A stretch of DNA of 64,000 bases from Roseibacillus persicicus. Lineage in GTDB: Bacteria; Verrucomicrobiota; Verrucomicrobiia; Verrucomicrobiales; Akkermansiaceae. The stretch covers positions 1 to 64,000 of the forward strand of contig NZ_BMXI01000021.1 of assembly GCF_014651675.1 (NCBI RefSeq), given 5' to 3'. The notes beneath the pieces were generated by a model. It was given only the letters and a program-made list of their open reading frames with translations, did not search any database and was not told the origin of the DNA. The translations under genes and the position numbers were made by a program. Below are positions 43,189-52,495 of the stretch, piece by piece (the first letter of the stretch is position 1; every line of letters begins with the position of its first letter).

Positions 43189-43980
43189 CTACCAGAGACC
43201 GAGCTTTCCAGTCGCGACCGCATACCAGCCCATCAGGAAGTTCGCGACGCCGTGCATCACGATGCAAGCTCCCAAACTCTTGGTCCAAATCGCGACCAGA
43301 TACATCGTGGTCCCAAACGCGATGGCTCCAGCGTAATCGATGGGAGCATGCGCGACCATAAAGGCCAAGGTGGTCACCCCATAGGTCAACCAGCTCGGCT
43401 TGCCGAAAGGCACTTTCCAATAATGCCCCTCGGGTTTGAGCAACCAGCGCATCAGGAAGCCACGCCAGAAAATCTCCTCCACCAGCGACACCACCACCAC
43501 CGCACGGAAGAAGCGCAAAGTCAGCGAAGTCCAATCCGCAGCGGAATCGAAAGCGAGTGGATTGGCACCGAACATTCGGGCATCGAATCCATCCAGTCTC
43601 TCCTGCACCCCCAGCTTCTTCATCCATCCCGGAACTTCCGAGTCCGAGGCAAACCCCATCCACTCGTAGGTCTGAGTGGGCAGCAGCCAAAAGCCAATAC
43701 CAACCGCCCCCATCACCGCGCCAATCGCGATTCCTTTGATCGACCAATTGAAGTCGTAGTGTTTCCACCAAAAGATCAAGAGACCCAGGCAAAGCAAAGT
43801 CTGGGCAGGATAGATCCACTGGTCGGGATCACGGCGCCACCAGGACAGGTCGGAATGGTCGCGGAAAAAATCGTCGAACATCCCGACGACAAATCCCATG
43901 CCACCCATAAAGATCAGAAAGGCCATCAAGGGCACCACGTGCGCGAGATTCTTATCCTCTCTGATCTTCTTGAAATCCAT
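43189..43980 (-). CDS. CPBP-family intramembrane protease
   Basis: A 263-residue membrane protein of the CPBP/ABI (CAAX-protease and bacteriocin-processing) family. It has about seven hydrophobic segments and the three hallmark motifs: VEEIFWRGFLMRW (E-E-x3-R), FMVAHAPIDY and CIVMHGVANFLMGW (second His/Asn motif). Such proteases cleave within the membrane; some relatives occur beside exosortase systems (no exosortase is in this window). Substrate unknown. It follows the aminotransferase by 14 bases on the same strand. Confidence 0.87.
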   Translation of the reverse strand: MDFKKIREDKNLAHVVPLMAFLIFMGGMGFVVGMFDDFFRDHSDLSWWRRDPDQWIYPAQTLLCLGLLIFWWKHYDFNWSIKGIAIGAVMGAVGIGFWLLPTQTYEWMGFASDSEVPGWMKKLGVQERLDGFDARMFGANPLAFDSAADWTSLTLRFFRAVVVVSLVEEIFWRGFLMRWLLKPEGHYWKVPFGKPSWLTYGVTTLAFMVAHAPIDYAGAIAFGTTMYLVAIWTKSLGACIVMHGVANFLMGWYAVATGKLGLW

Positions 43981-43994
43981 TCCGACAGGGTCTC

Positions 43995-45167
43995 CTAAAG
44001 TCGTCCTACGAAGGCTTCCATCTTATCCATCGCCAATTCCAGTTGGTCAAAGGCGGTGGCATAGCAGCAACGGAGGAAACCTTCCCCTCCTTCGCCAAAG
44101 GCATTGCCAGGGACGGCGGCGACGTTCTCTTCCTCCAGAAGCTTCATCGCAAAGTCCTTACTGCTGAGGCCAAACTTGGTGATATCGGGAAAGACATAGA
44201 AGGCTCCCCCGGGCGAGTGACACTCCAGCCCCATTTCATTGAGACGGCGAACCATAAAGTCGCGGCGGCGTTTGTAGTCCAGACGCATCTTTTCTACGAC
44301 TTCCATAGTAGCTGGATTTTCCAACGCTTCCAGCGCGGCAGCCTGACTGGTGATGGGCGCGCAGAGCATGGAATACTGGTGAATCTTCATCATGGCCTCG
44401 GTCAACGGCGCAGGCGCACAGGAGTAACCGAGACGGAATCCAGTCATCGCAAAGGCCTTGGAAAAACCATGCAACAGAATCGTCCGCTCGCGCATGCCGG
44501 GTAGGCTGGCGATGCTGACGTGCTTCTCGTCGTCGTAGCGAAGCTCGGAATAAATCTCGTCGGTCAAGACAATGAGGTCATGCTCGATGGCCACCTTCGC
44601 AATGCCTTCCAACTGCTCGCGAGAGCAGACCGCACCGGTCGGGTTGGTGGGAAAGTTCAGCATCAGCACCCGCGAGCGATCGGTTACCGCCGCCTTCACC
44701 GCTTCGGGAGTTAGCGCAAATCCGTCTTCCTTGCGGGTGGTTACCTCCACCGCCTTGCCATGCGCCATCACCACGCTGGGCGAGTAAGAGACATAACAAG
44801 GAGCATGATAAATCACTTCGTCCCCGGGATTGAGCAAAGCACGCAAGGCCAAGTCGAGAGCCTCACTCACCCCCACGGTGATCAGCACCTCACTCGCCGC
44901 GTCGTAGTCGACGTCGAAGAAGTTGGAGCAATACTTGGAGATCGCCTTGCGCAGACTCAGCAAACCGAGATTGGAGGTGTAGCTGGTCTGGCCTTTTTCC
45001 AAAGAATAGATAGCGGCCTCGCGAATATTCCAAGGGGTCGGGAAGTCGGGCTCCCCCACTCCCAGGGAGATGACATCGTCGCGCCCGATCACGAGCTCGA
45101 AGAAATCACGGATACCCGAGCGCGGGACCTTGCCAACTTGGTCGGAAATTTTTTCAGCGTAATTCAT
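43995..45167 (-). CDS. Class I/II pyridoxal-phosphate aminotransferase
   Basis: 390 residues, fold type I. The start IREAAIYSLEKGQTSYTSNL leads into the small domain, NFPTNPTGAVCSREQLEGIA is the conserved NPTG block, and HGFSKAFAMTGFRLGY carries the PLP-binding lysine. This is the aspartate/aromatic aminotransferase-like group; the exact substrate cannot be read. It overlaps the Lrp/AsnC regulator by ATGA, so the regulator probably controls or senses its amino-acid substrate. Confidence 0.9.
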   Translation of the reverse strand: MNYAEKISDQVGKVPRSGIRDFFELVIGRDDVISLGVGEPDFPTPWNIREAAIYSLEKGQTSYTSNLGLLSLRKAISKYCSNFFDVDYDAASEVLITVGVSEALDLALRALLNPGDEVIYHAPCYVSYSPSVVMAHGKAVEVTTRKEDGFALTPEAVKAAVTDRSRVLMLNFPTNPTGAVCSREQLEGIAKVAIEHDLIVLTDEIYSELRYDDEKHVSIASLPGMRERTILLHGFSKAFAMTGFRLGYSCAPAPLTEAMMKIHQYSMLCAPITSQAAALEALENPATMEVVEKMRLDYKRRRDFMVRRLNEMGLECHSPGGAFYVFPDITKFGLSSKDFAMKLLEEENVAAVPGNAFGEGGEGFLRCCYATAFDQLELAMDKMEAFVGRL

Positions 45168-45649
45168 GGTGTTACGGGCAGGCGTTCCCCTTCGGTCTCG
45201 CTGGTAAACAGAAAGCCGTTTTCTTTGTAAGTTTTCAATCGGAAGTGGGTCGCGGTCGAGAGAACCCCTTCCATCGAGCTGAGCTTTTCGCTGACGAAGC
45301 GAGCCACCGACATCAGGTCGGCACCGCTCACCAGCACCATGAGATCATATCCCCCACTGGCCAAATAGCAGCTTTCCACCTGTTCGAACTTGGCAATACG
45401 GCTGGCCAAGCGGTCGAAACCACCACCGCGCTCGGGGGTCAGCTTCACTTCGATGAAGGCAGAGACTCCTGCATCAGCCGCTTTTTCGGTATTCACGACT
45501 GCCTGGTAGCCCAGAATGAGACCATCCGCCTCCCATGCCGCCACCTTGGCGCGCACATCGGATTCGGAGATAGAAAACCTTTCCGCCAGGGTCGCCAATG
45601 ATTGACGGCCCTCGCGCCTCAATACTTCCAGCATCGGGTCAAGCGACAT
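45164..45649 (-). CDS. Lrp/AsnC-family transcriptional regulator
   Basis: 161 residues from the ATG at 45649 (MSLDPMLEVLRREGRQSLAT). The N-terminal winged helix has ERFSISESDVRAKVAAWEAD, and the C-terminal RAM ligand domain is VSAFIEVKLTPERGGGFDRL then VESCYLASGGYDLMVLVSG. Lrp/AsnC proteins bind amino acids. The stop overlaps the aminotransferase start, so they are translated together. The longer frame from 45694 is not supported by conservation. Confidence 0.9.
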   Translation of the reverse strand: MSLDPMLEVLRREGRQSLATLAERFSISESDVRAKVAAWEADGLILGYQAVVNTEKAADAGVSAFIEVKLTPERGGGFDRLASRIAKFEQVESCYLASGGYDLMVLVSGADLMSVARFVSEKLSSMEGVLSTATHFRLKTYKENGFLFTSETEGERLPVTP

Positions 45650-45727
45650 GGCTGGCAAATAGACCGCCTCAACCGACAAGTCGAGCCCCAACAATGGCTT
45701 GCGATTTAGATAACCCGGCGAAAAAGC

Positions 45728-46582
45728 CTAGCCGTGGCGACCTTGTGCCGTAGTCCACTTGCCACGCTGCACGGGCTCTCCGAAAACCAAGCCTTCTTTC
45801 TCTCCGGCTTCGCGCACGGCCGGCCACTGGGCATTGAGAATTCCGGAAACAATCAAGGTCCCCTCCGCTTGCAGCCACTTGGCAATCCGGGGCATGGCCG
45901 CGATAAGCACATCGGAAAAAAGATTGGCAATGAGCACCTCGGCCTGACGGGCGGGCTCCCACTCGAAGACATCCCCCACCTCGACCTTGACGCTCTCATC
46001 CTCCAGTGAGAGACCATTGCGTTCACAATTTCGGCGCGCGACAAGGATGGCGGCTTCGTCGTAATCGACCGCATCAATCGCAAGCGCCCCCAGATGTCTC
46101 GCGGCGATGGCAAGTAGTCCGGAACCTGTCCCGAGATCGAGAAAGTTCCAGTCCGTGCCTTTCCGGCGATGGGCCTCATCCACCAGAAGTCGCAGACAAT
46201 TGGCGGTAGTCGGATGGTCGCCGGTACCAAAGGCCATTTCGGGCGGCACGGAGATGACCAATCGGTCGGAAAAGTCTTTGCGAAGCTGATCCAGTTTAGG
46301 TCCATCGCCTTCCATGGTCACCACGATTTCACTACGGATCTTCAGGGGCGGCTTCACCACCGCGGACTTGGCCACCCAATTCTCTTGAGCAATTTTGCGG
46401 ACCGAACCTCCCCAGTATTCACGCAGCTTTTCAGCCTCTTCCTGGGTCTCGTTGTAAACCTCCACGCGCAAATTGGCCCCGCCCTTCATCAAGGTAATGA
46501 CCGCATTCTGATTTCCATAGAAGCGTTCTTCCCAAGCATCCATCCACTTGACCGACGATAGCTTTGACCAAACCCAAATCAT
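45728..46582 (-). CDS. prmA: Ribosomal protein L11 methyltransferase
   Basis: PrmA (284 residues) methylates ribosomal protein L11 with SAM. Key blocks are MAFGTGDHPTTANCLRLLVD (family mark), FLDLGTGSGLLAIAARHLGA (SAM site) and AEVLIANLFSDVL, where the usual N-I-L-A reads I-A-N-L. The N-terminal L11-binding domain is divergent. The start may be internal (for example Met14). It lies between the birA and Lrp genes on the minus strand. Confidence 0.9.
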   Translation of the reverse strand: MIWVWSKLSSVKWMDAWEERFYGNQNAVITLMKGGANLRVEVYNETQEEAEKLREYWGGSVRKIAQENWVAKSAVVKPPLKIRSEIVVTMEGDGPKLDQLRKDFSDRLVISVPPEMAFGTGDHPTTANCLRLLVDEAHRRKGTDWNFLDLGTGSGLLAIAARHLGALAIDAVDYDEAAILVARRNCERNGLSLEDESVKVEVGDVFEWEPARQAEVLIANLFSDVLIAAMPRIAKWLQAEGTLIVSGILNAQWPAVREAGEKEGLVFGEPVQRGKWTTAQGRHG

Positions 46583-46639
46583 TCCCTCACCCTAACCTTA
46601 GGAAAGAGTCAGGACGAATTCAAAATTCACTCTCTTCGT

Positions 46640-47386
46640 TTAAAGAAGAGGTCGGATCTGGTCCGCGGCGAAATACCGTTCCACCTTCCCGCCATTCCTC
46701 ACCAACAATTCTCCGCCGTCCCCGATTCCTTGGCAAAAGCCTTCCCGTCTGTCTTGGCCAACCAGGAACTCGATCTTCTTTCCCTCCAGAGCACAGCGCT
46801 CCCGCAGCATCTCGACCAAATAGGGGAAGTCGGTTGCGATCAAACGCGCGTAGTTCACGAAAGCCGCTTCAACCCCGAGCAAGTATGTCTCTCTTGCCAG
46901 TTCGCCCGCCCCCTCGGTTTCCAGCGAAGTCGCCACCTCCCTTAGCTCCTGGGGTAAGTCTGCCTGTCCCACATTGAAACCAATCCCGACCACGGCGAAA
47001 TCCTTCTCCGCCTCCATCAGAATGCCGCAAACTTTTCGCCCCCCAATAAGGACATCATTGGGCCACTTGACCTCAGGAAAGAGACCCGCAGCCTCGATAG
47101 CCTTTGCCACCGCCAGTCCAGCCACCAAAGACAAACGGGGCCAAAGGGCACGCTCAAACTGAGGCCTCAATAGCATGGAAAAAGCCAAACCCTTGCCCTC
47201 GCCACAGAACCAGGAAGCTCCCCTCCTTCCCCGCCCGGCAAGCTGCCGCTCGGCTACGATGACAGAGCCGTCAATCGCTCCAGACTGCCCCAAACGCAGA
47301 GCCTCTTCGTTGGTCGAGCCGATTTCTTCAAAGTAGTGAAGCCTCTCCCCCAACTGCCCGCGCAGCACTGCCAAGTCGTAGGACAT
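46640..47386 (-). CDS. birA: Biotin-protein ligase, group I
   Basis: 248 residues. The conserved ATP/biotin loop is GRGRRGASWFCGEGKG, followed by VKWPNDVLIGGRKVCGILME and VVGIGFNVGQ. There is no N-terminal helix-turn-helix, so it biotinylates carriers but should not act as the bio repressor, unlike E. coli BirA. It lies 5 bases after nadC on the same strand; bioB is at 50286 on the plus strand. Confidence 0.94.
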   Translation of the reverse strand: MSYDLAVLRGQLGERLHYFEEIGSTNEEALRLGQSGAIDGSVIVAERQLAGRGRRGASWFCGEGKGLAFSMLLRPQFERALWPRLSLVAGLAVAKAIEAAGLFPEVKWPNDVLIGGRKVCGILMEAEKDFAVVGIGFNVGQADLPQELREVATSLETEGAGELARETYLLGVEAAFVNYARLIATDFPYLVEMLRERCALEGKKIEFLVGQDRREGFCQGIGDGGELLVRNGGKVERYFAADQIRPLL

Positions 47387-47391
47387 GACCG

Positions 47392-48240
47392 CTACTTCTC
47401 CTCGACGAAGTCCAAGCCCAGATCAAGCCCAACTGCGGAATGAGTAACCGCCCCCACTGAAATGTAGTCGACTCCAGTCTCGGCAATTCCCCGCACGGTG
47501 GTGAGATTGACACCTCCACTGGCTTCCAGCGAAGGACTGGCCCCTTTCCGCATTTGCACGGCCTCTCTCAACTCCCCCAGGGTCATATTATCTAGCAAAA
47601 TGTAATCAACTCCGGTGAGTGAGAGAAAGTCCTTCACCTGCTCCAGGTGGTCCGCTTCCAACTCAACCCCGACGCCCGGATGGTCCTTCTTGAGAGCCAC
47701 AATCGCCTGCTGGAGATATTCCAGCTTCCCTTCCGCCACGAGGTGATTGTCCTTCACCATCGCCCGGTCATACAGCCCCATCCGATGATTCGTTCCTCCG
47801 CCCGCCAGCACCGCGGCTTTTTCCAACAAACGCCAGCCCGGGGTAGTCTTTCGCGTATCCAGGATGCGGGCATCGGTCCCGCTCACCGCCTTCACAAATC
47901 GGCTCGTCAACGTGGCCACCCCACTCAAGCGCTGCAGAAAATTGAGCGCGGTTCGTTCTGCGGTCAAGATTGCACGGGAAGGACCGGAGACCTCAATCAC
48001 GAGCGCCCCATGGGAGACCTTCGAACCATCCTCCAGCATCACCCGAACCTCAATCTCGTCGCTCACGCGGCGAAAGACCTCGGCCGCCACTTCCGTGCCA
48101 GCCAAAACCCCATCTTCGCGCGCATTGATATAGGCCCGGGATCGCCGATCGGCGGGCACGAAATAGGTCGAAGTGACATCACCCGGGCCGATGTCTTCGG
48201 CGAGAGCAAGATCGATCAATTGAGAAACGGCAGCGTCCAT
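47392..48240 (-). CDS. nadC: Quinolinate phosphoribosyltransferase
   Basis: NadC (282 residues) makes nicotinate mononucleotide from quinolinate and PRPP in NAD synthesis. The N-terminus IDLALAEDIGPGDVTSTYFV, the block LNFLQRLSGVATLTSRFVKA and the PRPP/quinolinate sites DTRKTTPGWRLLEKAAVLAG and GGTNHRMGLYDRAMVKDNHL are all present. Length is typical. nadK and the sirtuin, also NAD-linked, lie in the same window but this gene forms an operon with birA and perhaps the sirtuin. Confidence 0.96.
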   Translation of the reverse strand: MDAAVSQLIDLALAEDIGPGDVTSTYFVPADRRSRAYINAREDGVLAGTEVAAEVFRRVSDEIEVRVMLEDGSKVSHGALVIEVSGPSRAILTAERTALNFLQRLSGVATLTSRFVKAVSGTDARILDTRKTTPGWRLLEKAAVLAGGGTNHRMGLYDRAMVKDNHLVAEGKLEYLQQAIVALKKDHPGVGVELEADHLEQVKDFLSLTGVDYILLDNMTLGELREAVQMRKGASPSLEASGGVNLTTVRGIAETGVDYISVGAVTHSAVGLDLGLDFVEEK

Positions 48241-48305
48241 GCCCCTTCATTTGAGCGGAAGGAAGGGAAAGCTCCAAGCCCGAATCCCTCTCGAATGCTC
48301 ATAAG

Positions 48306-49001
48306 TTAATCAGCGAGGATCTCCTCAACCCATTCCCCCACCTTCACGCTCGCGGGTCCCTCGCGGACTTCGTCGAAATTTCCCGAGTTATCGGTCCGGA
48401 CCAGATTCAATTCCAAAGTTCTCGCTCCGGACAATCGGGCAAGGTTCACGAAATTTCCCGCAGGATAAACCGCCCCTGAAGTCCCGATCGCCACAAACAG
48501 ATCACAATCCGAGAGCACTCCATCTATCTTTTCCAAAAAATAAGGCATTTCCCCGAACCAGACGATATCAGGCCTCATCCCGCCTGTTTGCTCGCACTCG
48601 CTACAACGGTCGTCTTGGCTCAAATCCTCGCTGCAATCCGAAACCGCCCCACACCACTCACAACGCTTCTTCAACAACTGCCCATGCATATGCCAAACCG
48701 AAGGACAGCCTCCCCGCTCGTGCAAATCATCCACATTCTGAGTCACGATCGTAACCTCGTGAAGGGACGAGGCCATCAATGCCCCCAAAGCCCGATGGGC
48801 CGCGTTTGGCGCGACCTCGGCCAGATCGCGTCTTCGCTGGTTGTAGAATTGATGAACCAAAGATGCATTGCGACCAAAGGCCTCGGGAGTCGCCACGTCC
48901 TCCACGCGATGCCCTTCCCATAGTCCACCATCATCACGAAAAGTCTTCAACCCGGACTCCGCTGAAATACCGGCACCAGTCAGAATCACAATCTTGGCCA
49001 T
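48306..49001 (-). CDS. cobB: NAD-dependent protein deacylase (sirtuin)
   Basis: A 231-residue class III sirtuin. The NAD-binding start is KIVILTGAGISAESGLKTFR, then TQNVDDLHERGG with the catalytic-type His later (WHMHGQLL), and four zinc Cys as CEWCGAV and CSECEQTG. IVWFGEMPYF completes the family signature. The residues seen in the class III (Ala/Tyr/Arg) desuccinylase set are not clearly decided here. It is divergent from prfB and 65 bases upstream of nadC. Confidence 0.93.
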   Translation of the reverse strand: MAKIVILTGAGISAESGLKTFRDDGGLWEGHRVEDVATPEAFGRNASLVHQFYNQRRRDLAEVAPNAAHRALGALMASSLHEVTIVTQNVDDLHERGGCPSVWHMHGQLLKKRCEWCGAVSDCSEDLSQDDRCSECEQTGGMRPDIVWFGEMPYFLEKIDGVLSDCDLFVAIGTSGAVYPAGNFVNLARLSGARTLELNLVRTDNSGNFDEVREGPASVKVGEWVEEILAD

Positions 49002-49115
49002 CCGCCTTTGATATCACTGGAATTTGACTTGGCAAGAACCACGCCGATTCTTCCATTCCCAGCTACAATTCAACCTTGAACGGAGTGCGCTCCTCACCTA
49101 CCACCTGCCCGCACC

Positions 49116-50229
49116 ATGTCCGAAACTCATTCCATCGCTGACCTCCTGGCGTTTGACATCGACTCCCTCACGGAGCGCTTGTCGGAACTCAGGAGGTATC
49201 TTTGACATCCCAACTTTACAAGACCAGCTCGCCAATCTCGAACAGCGAATGGCAGAGCCCGAGTTCTGGGACAATCAGGCCGAAGCCCAAAGCACCATCA
49301 CGGAAAAGAACGGCGTAGCCGGCAAGGTCGAGCCCTTCCTCAAACTCGAATCCCGCTTGGAAGACTTGGCCGCATCCATCGAATTGGCCAAGGAGTTTGA
49401 AGACCTTGATTCCGCGAGAGAAGCAGCTGACGAATTCATCGCGATCGGCAAGGGACTGGACTCTTTTGAACTCATCACCCTTCTCGATCAACCCGCCGAT
49501 CCTAATAATGCTTACCTGAACATTCAGGCAGGCGCTGGTGGAACCGAAGCCTGCGACTGGGCCTCCATGCTCCTGCGAATGTATACCCGCTGGGCGGAGG
49601 ACAAGGGCTTCAAGGTAACGACTCTGGACTACCAGGAAGGTGATGGAGCCGGCATCTCGGGCGTCTCTCTTCTGATTGAAGGTCAATATGCTTATGGCTA
49701 CTTGAAGCAAGAGCGCGGCGTGCATCGGCTCGTCCGCATTTCCCCCTTCGACGCCGCAGGCAAACGCCACACCTCCTTCGCCGCCGTTGACGTCACCCCC
49801 GAGGTGGACATGACGATCGAGATTGATATTCCGGATTCCGATGTTGAAATTTCGACCGCGCGCTCCGGCGGCAAAGGAGGTCAAAATGTGAACAAGGTGG
49901 AGACCGCAGTGATTCTAAAACACCTGCCCACCGGCATCATGATCCGCTCCACTCAAGAGCGCTCCCAGCTACGCAACCGCGAGCTGGCCTGGCAAATCCT
50001 CAAGGCCAAGCTCTACCAAATCGAAGAAGAGAAACAAATGGCCGAGGCCGACCGGACTTACTCCGAAAAAGGCGAAATCGGATGGGGGAGCCAAATCCGC
50101 TCCTATGTCTTCCAACCCTATCAAATGGTCAAAGACCTGCGCACTGGATATGAGACTGGCAATATCCAATCCGTCATGGATGGCGACCTCAACGGCTTCA
50201 TCGAAGCCATGCTCAGACACCAGAGTTAG
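49116..50229 (+). CDS. prfB: Peptide chain release factor 2, programmed frameshift
   Basis: RF2 terminates translation at UGA and UAA. The start is the ATG at 49116; 29 codons later the frame hits TGA (49203-49205) in CTT TGA C and translation shifts +1, continuing at 49204 to 50229, for 370 residues in all. The second part has the SPF stop-recognition tripeptide ([10 protein letters not shown]) and the GGQ catalytic motif ([11 protein letters not shown]). The joined length fits RF2. TACAAT at 49064-49069 is a candidate -10 box. RF2 recognises UGA, so its level is interesting beside the Sec UGA at 42432, though that link is only an idea. Confidence 0.97.
49191..49206 (+). promoter_or_regulatory. 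prfB +1 frameshift signal
   Basis: AGGAGG (49191-49196) is a Shine-Dalgarno-like stimulator three bases before CTTTGAC (49200-49206). In the zero frame this is CTT TGA C; slipping one base gives CTT-T-GAC, leucine then aspartate. This is the conserved RF2 autoregulatory site: a low RF2 level slows termination and favours the shift. Confidence 0.95.
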
Positions 50230-50285
50230 ACCAATAATACCTCTCCACAGTTTCCTTTTTTTGCACTAGTCTCCCCTATCCACTC

Positions 50286-51293
50286 ATGACCTACGACGAG
50301 CTCAACGCCCTCTATCAGCTTCCTCTTTTCGAACTTCTCAAGAAATCCCGTGAAGTTCACGAAGCCAACTGGCCCGAAAACGAAGTTCAGCTTTGCACCC
50401 TGCTTTCCATTAAGACAGGTGGTTGTTCGGAAGACTGCTCCTACTGCGCGCAATCAGCTCGCTACAAATCCGGAGTCGATGCCGATCGGCTGATGGAATG
50501 TGATGATGTGATGGCCAGAGCCCGTGCTGCCCGAGAGAGTGGCTCTACCCGCTTCTGTATGGGAGCGGCTTGGCGCGGAGTTCGCAGTGGCACCAAGCGC
50601 TTCGAGCAAGTGCTCGACATCGTGCGCAACGTTTCCGAACTGGGCATGGAGGTTTGCGTCACGCTCGGCCAACTTGGCCCTGAGGAAGCGGCCGCCTTGA
50701 AGGAAGCCGGAGTCACCGCCTACAATCACAACATCGACACTTCTCCAGAGCACTACCCGGAGATTGTCACCACGCACACCTTTGACGACCGCCTTCAAAC
50801 CATCCGCAACGTGCAGGATGCCGGCATGTCAGTCTGCTGCGGAGGAATCCTGGGCTTGGGAGAAACCACCGAAGACCGCTTGAAGATGATTGAAGTCATC
50901 TCGTCCTTCAATCCTCCCCCCGAATCCATCCCCATCAACAAGTTGATGCCCATGCCCGGCACTCCAATGGCGGAAAATCAAGGGGTGGACGTCTTTGAAC
51001 TCGTCCGCATTATCGCAGTTACCCGCATCGCGGTCCCAGCAGGCAAGGTCCGTCTTTCCGCCGGCCGCACTCATCTTTCCGAGGAAGCTCAAGCCCTCTG
51101 CTTCTTCGCCGGGGCCAATTCGATCTTCTACGGCGACAAGCTTCTCACCGCCGCCAACCCGGCAGTGGAAAAGGACCTGAACCTGATATCCAAGCTCGGT
51201 CTTTCCACCCAACAGCCGAATCGGGACCGGCCCGCGCCCTCCGCGAAAGAGGATGCCCCCCTCCAGCCAGCGCTCGCACCCGCGTCCCAGTAG
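50286..51293 (+). CDS. bioB: Biotin synthase
   Basis: BioB (335 residues) is a radical-SAM enzyme inserting sulfur into dethiobiotin. The radical-SAM cluster is Cys47, Cys51, Cys54 in KTGGCSEDCSYCAQ, and YNHNIDTSPEHYPEI plus RLSAGRTHLSEEAQALCFFA are BioB blocks. The C-terminus has a Pro/Ala-rich tail of about 20 residues. No other bio gene is next to it; birA is about 3 kb away on the other strand. Confidence 0.96.
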   Translation: MTYDELNALYQLPLFELLKKSREVHEANWPENEVQLCTLLSIKTGGCSEDCSYCAQSARYKSGVDADRLMECDDVMARARAARESGSTRFCMGAAWRGVRSGTKRFEQVLDIVRNVSELGMEVCVTLGQLGPEEAAALKEAGVTAYNHNIDTSPEHYPEIVTTHTFDDRLQTIRNVQDAGMSVCCGGILGLGETTEDRLKMIEVISSFNPPPESIPINKLMPMPGTPMAENQGVDVFELVRIIAVTRIAVPAGKVRLSAGRTHLSEEAQALCFFAGANSIFYGDKLLTAANPAVEKDLNLISKLGLSTQQPNRDRPAPSAKEDAPLQPALAPASQ

Positions 51294-51311
51294 CTCATTC
51301 CTCACCCGACG

Positions 51312-51776
51312 ATGAAGTCCCTGCATGTCTCCGTGCCCGATCAACGGGTTCGGCTATTCAATGACGGACAGATGATTCTGGAGCTTCCAGTGTCTACCTC
51401 CAGGTTTGGATTGGGCACCGAGGAAGGCTCCAATCGCACCCCCCTGGGCAGCTTTCGCATTTGTGAAAAATACGGAGCCCGCGCTCCGGAAGGAACAATC
51501 TTCAAAGGTCGAAAGCCAATCGGCTACTGGTCAGCGGATGAGGAATCCGAAGAAGACCTGGTCCTCACCCGCATCTTCCGTCTGGAGAGCGACGACCCCG
51601 AGACCAGCAATACCTATCAGCGATACATCTACTTCCATGGCACCAATCAGGAGCAGAAGATTGGCTCCCCCGCTTCCCACGGTTGCATTAGGCTCAGCAA
51701 TCGTGCCATCGCAGACCTCTATCCTCTCGTGCCGGTAGGCACCCCTGTTTATATCTCGAACAATCCATTCTCATGA
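51312..51776 (+). CDS. L,D-transpeptidase (YkuD domain)
   Basis: 154 residues. The YkuD catalytic site is ASHGCIRLSN with His123 and Cys125, and RFGLGTEEGSNRTPLGSF is the family start. Enzymes of this fold make 3-3 crosslinks or anchor lipoproteins to peptidoglycan. There is no visible signal peptide, which is unusual for an enzyme of the periplasm, so export or a cytosolic role is open. It overlaps the phosphatase gene by ATGA. Confidence 0.85.
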   Translation: MKSLHVSVPDQRVRLFNDGQMILELPVSTSRFGLGTEEGSNRTPLGSFRICEKYGARAPEGTIFKGRKPIGYWSADEESEEDLVLTRIFRLESDDPETSNTYQRYIYFHGTNQEQKIGSPASHGCIRLSNRAIADLYPLVPVGTPVYISNNPFS

Positions 51777-52444
51777 ACAAACTTCTCTTTCTCGATTGTG
51801 ACTCAACCCTTTGCGCAATCGAAGGCGTCGACGAACTCGCAGCCCTCCGCGGCCCCCAGGCTGAAAACGAGGTCATCAAATTGACAAATCAGGCAATGGA
51901 CGGAACCGTTCCAATCGACGAAGTTTTCGGGAGGCGCTTGGATCTCATTTTACCCAGCCGGGAGATGTGCAAACAGGTGGGAGAACTATATATCAAAAGA
52001 CTTTCCCCTGGTGTAGTTAACGCATTGACCCTCCTAAGAGAACGAGGATGGGAGCCTATTATCATTTCGGGAGGTTTTACCCCTGTCATTGAGCCTGTAG
52101 CTGACCTATTGAACATCTCAAAGATTTATGCGGTCGACCTCTATTTCAATGAAGACGGCAGCTACCGCGGATTCAACGCGGAAGCGCCTACTGCCCGCAA
52201 CGGTGGCAAACCAGATATCATCCGGGACCTCGTCAGCGATATCACCCCCTCTCAAACTGTCATGTTGGGAGATGGCATTTCAGATTTAGAAACAAATAGT
52301 GTGGTAGATTTGTTTATTGGATATGGTGGAGTAATCAGCAGGGAAGCTGTCAAAAAGCAAGCAACTGCCTTTATTAAGTCGTTCGATGAGCTTCCATCCA
52401 CCATCGAAAACTATCTTTCGGAGACCCCGTCAAGTTGCGAATAG
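51773..52444 (+). CDS. HAD-family phosphoserine phosphatase-like
   Basis: 223 residues with the HAD motifs: FLDCDSTLC (nucleophile Asp8 and acid Asp10), ISGGFTPVIEP (motif II with Ser) and MLGDGISDLETN (motif IV). The order and spacing fit SerB-type phosphoserine phosphatases, in which L-serine is made from phosphoserine. Other small HAD phosphatases remain possible. It overlaps the transpeptidase gene stop, so they are cotranscribed. Confidence 0.82.
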   Translation: MNKLLFLDCDSTLCAIEGVDELAALRGPQAENEVIKLTNQAMDGTVPIDEVFGRRLDLILPSREMCKQVGELYIKRLSPGVVNALTLLRERGWEPIIISGGFTPVIEPVADLLNISKIYAVDLYFNEDGSYRGFNAEAPTARNGGKPDIIRDLVSDITPSQTVMLGDGISDLETNSVVDLFIGYGGVISREAVKKQATAFIKSFDELPSTIENYLSETPSSCE

Positions 52445-52495
52445 ATAATTTCTCCTTGCACTATAGTCAAATCGGCCGTTTACTTCCCGCCCCAC

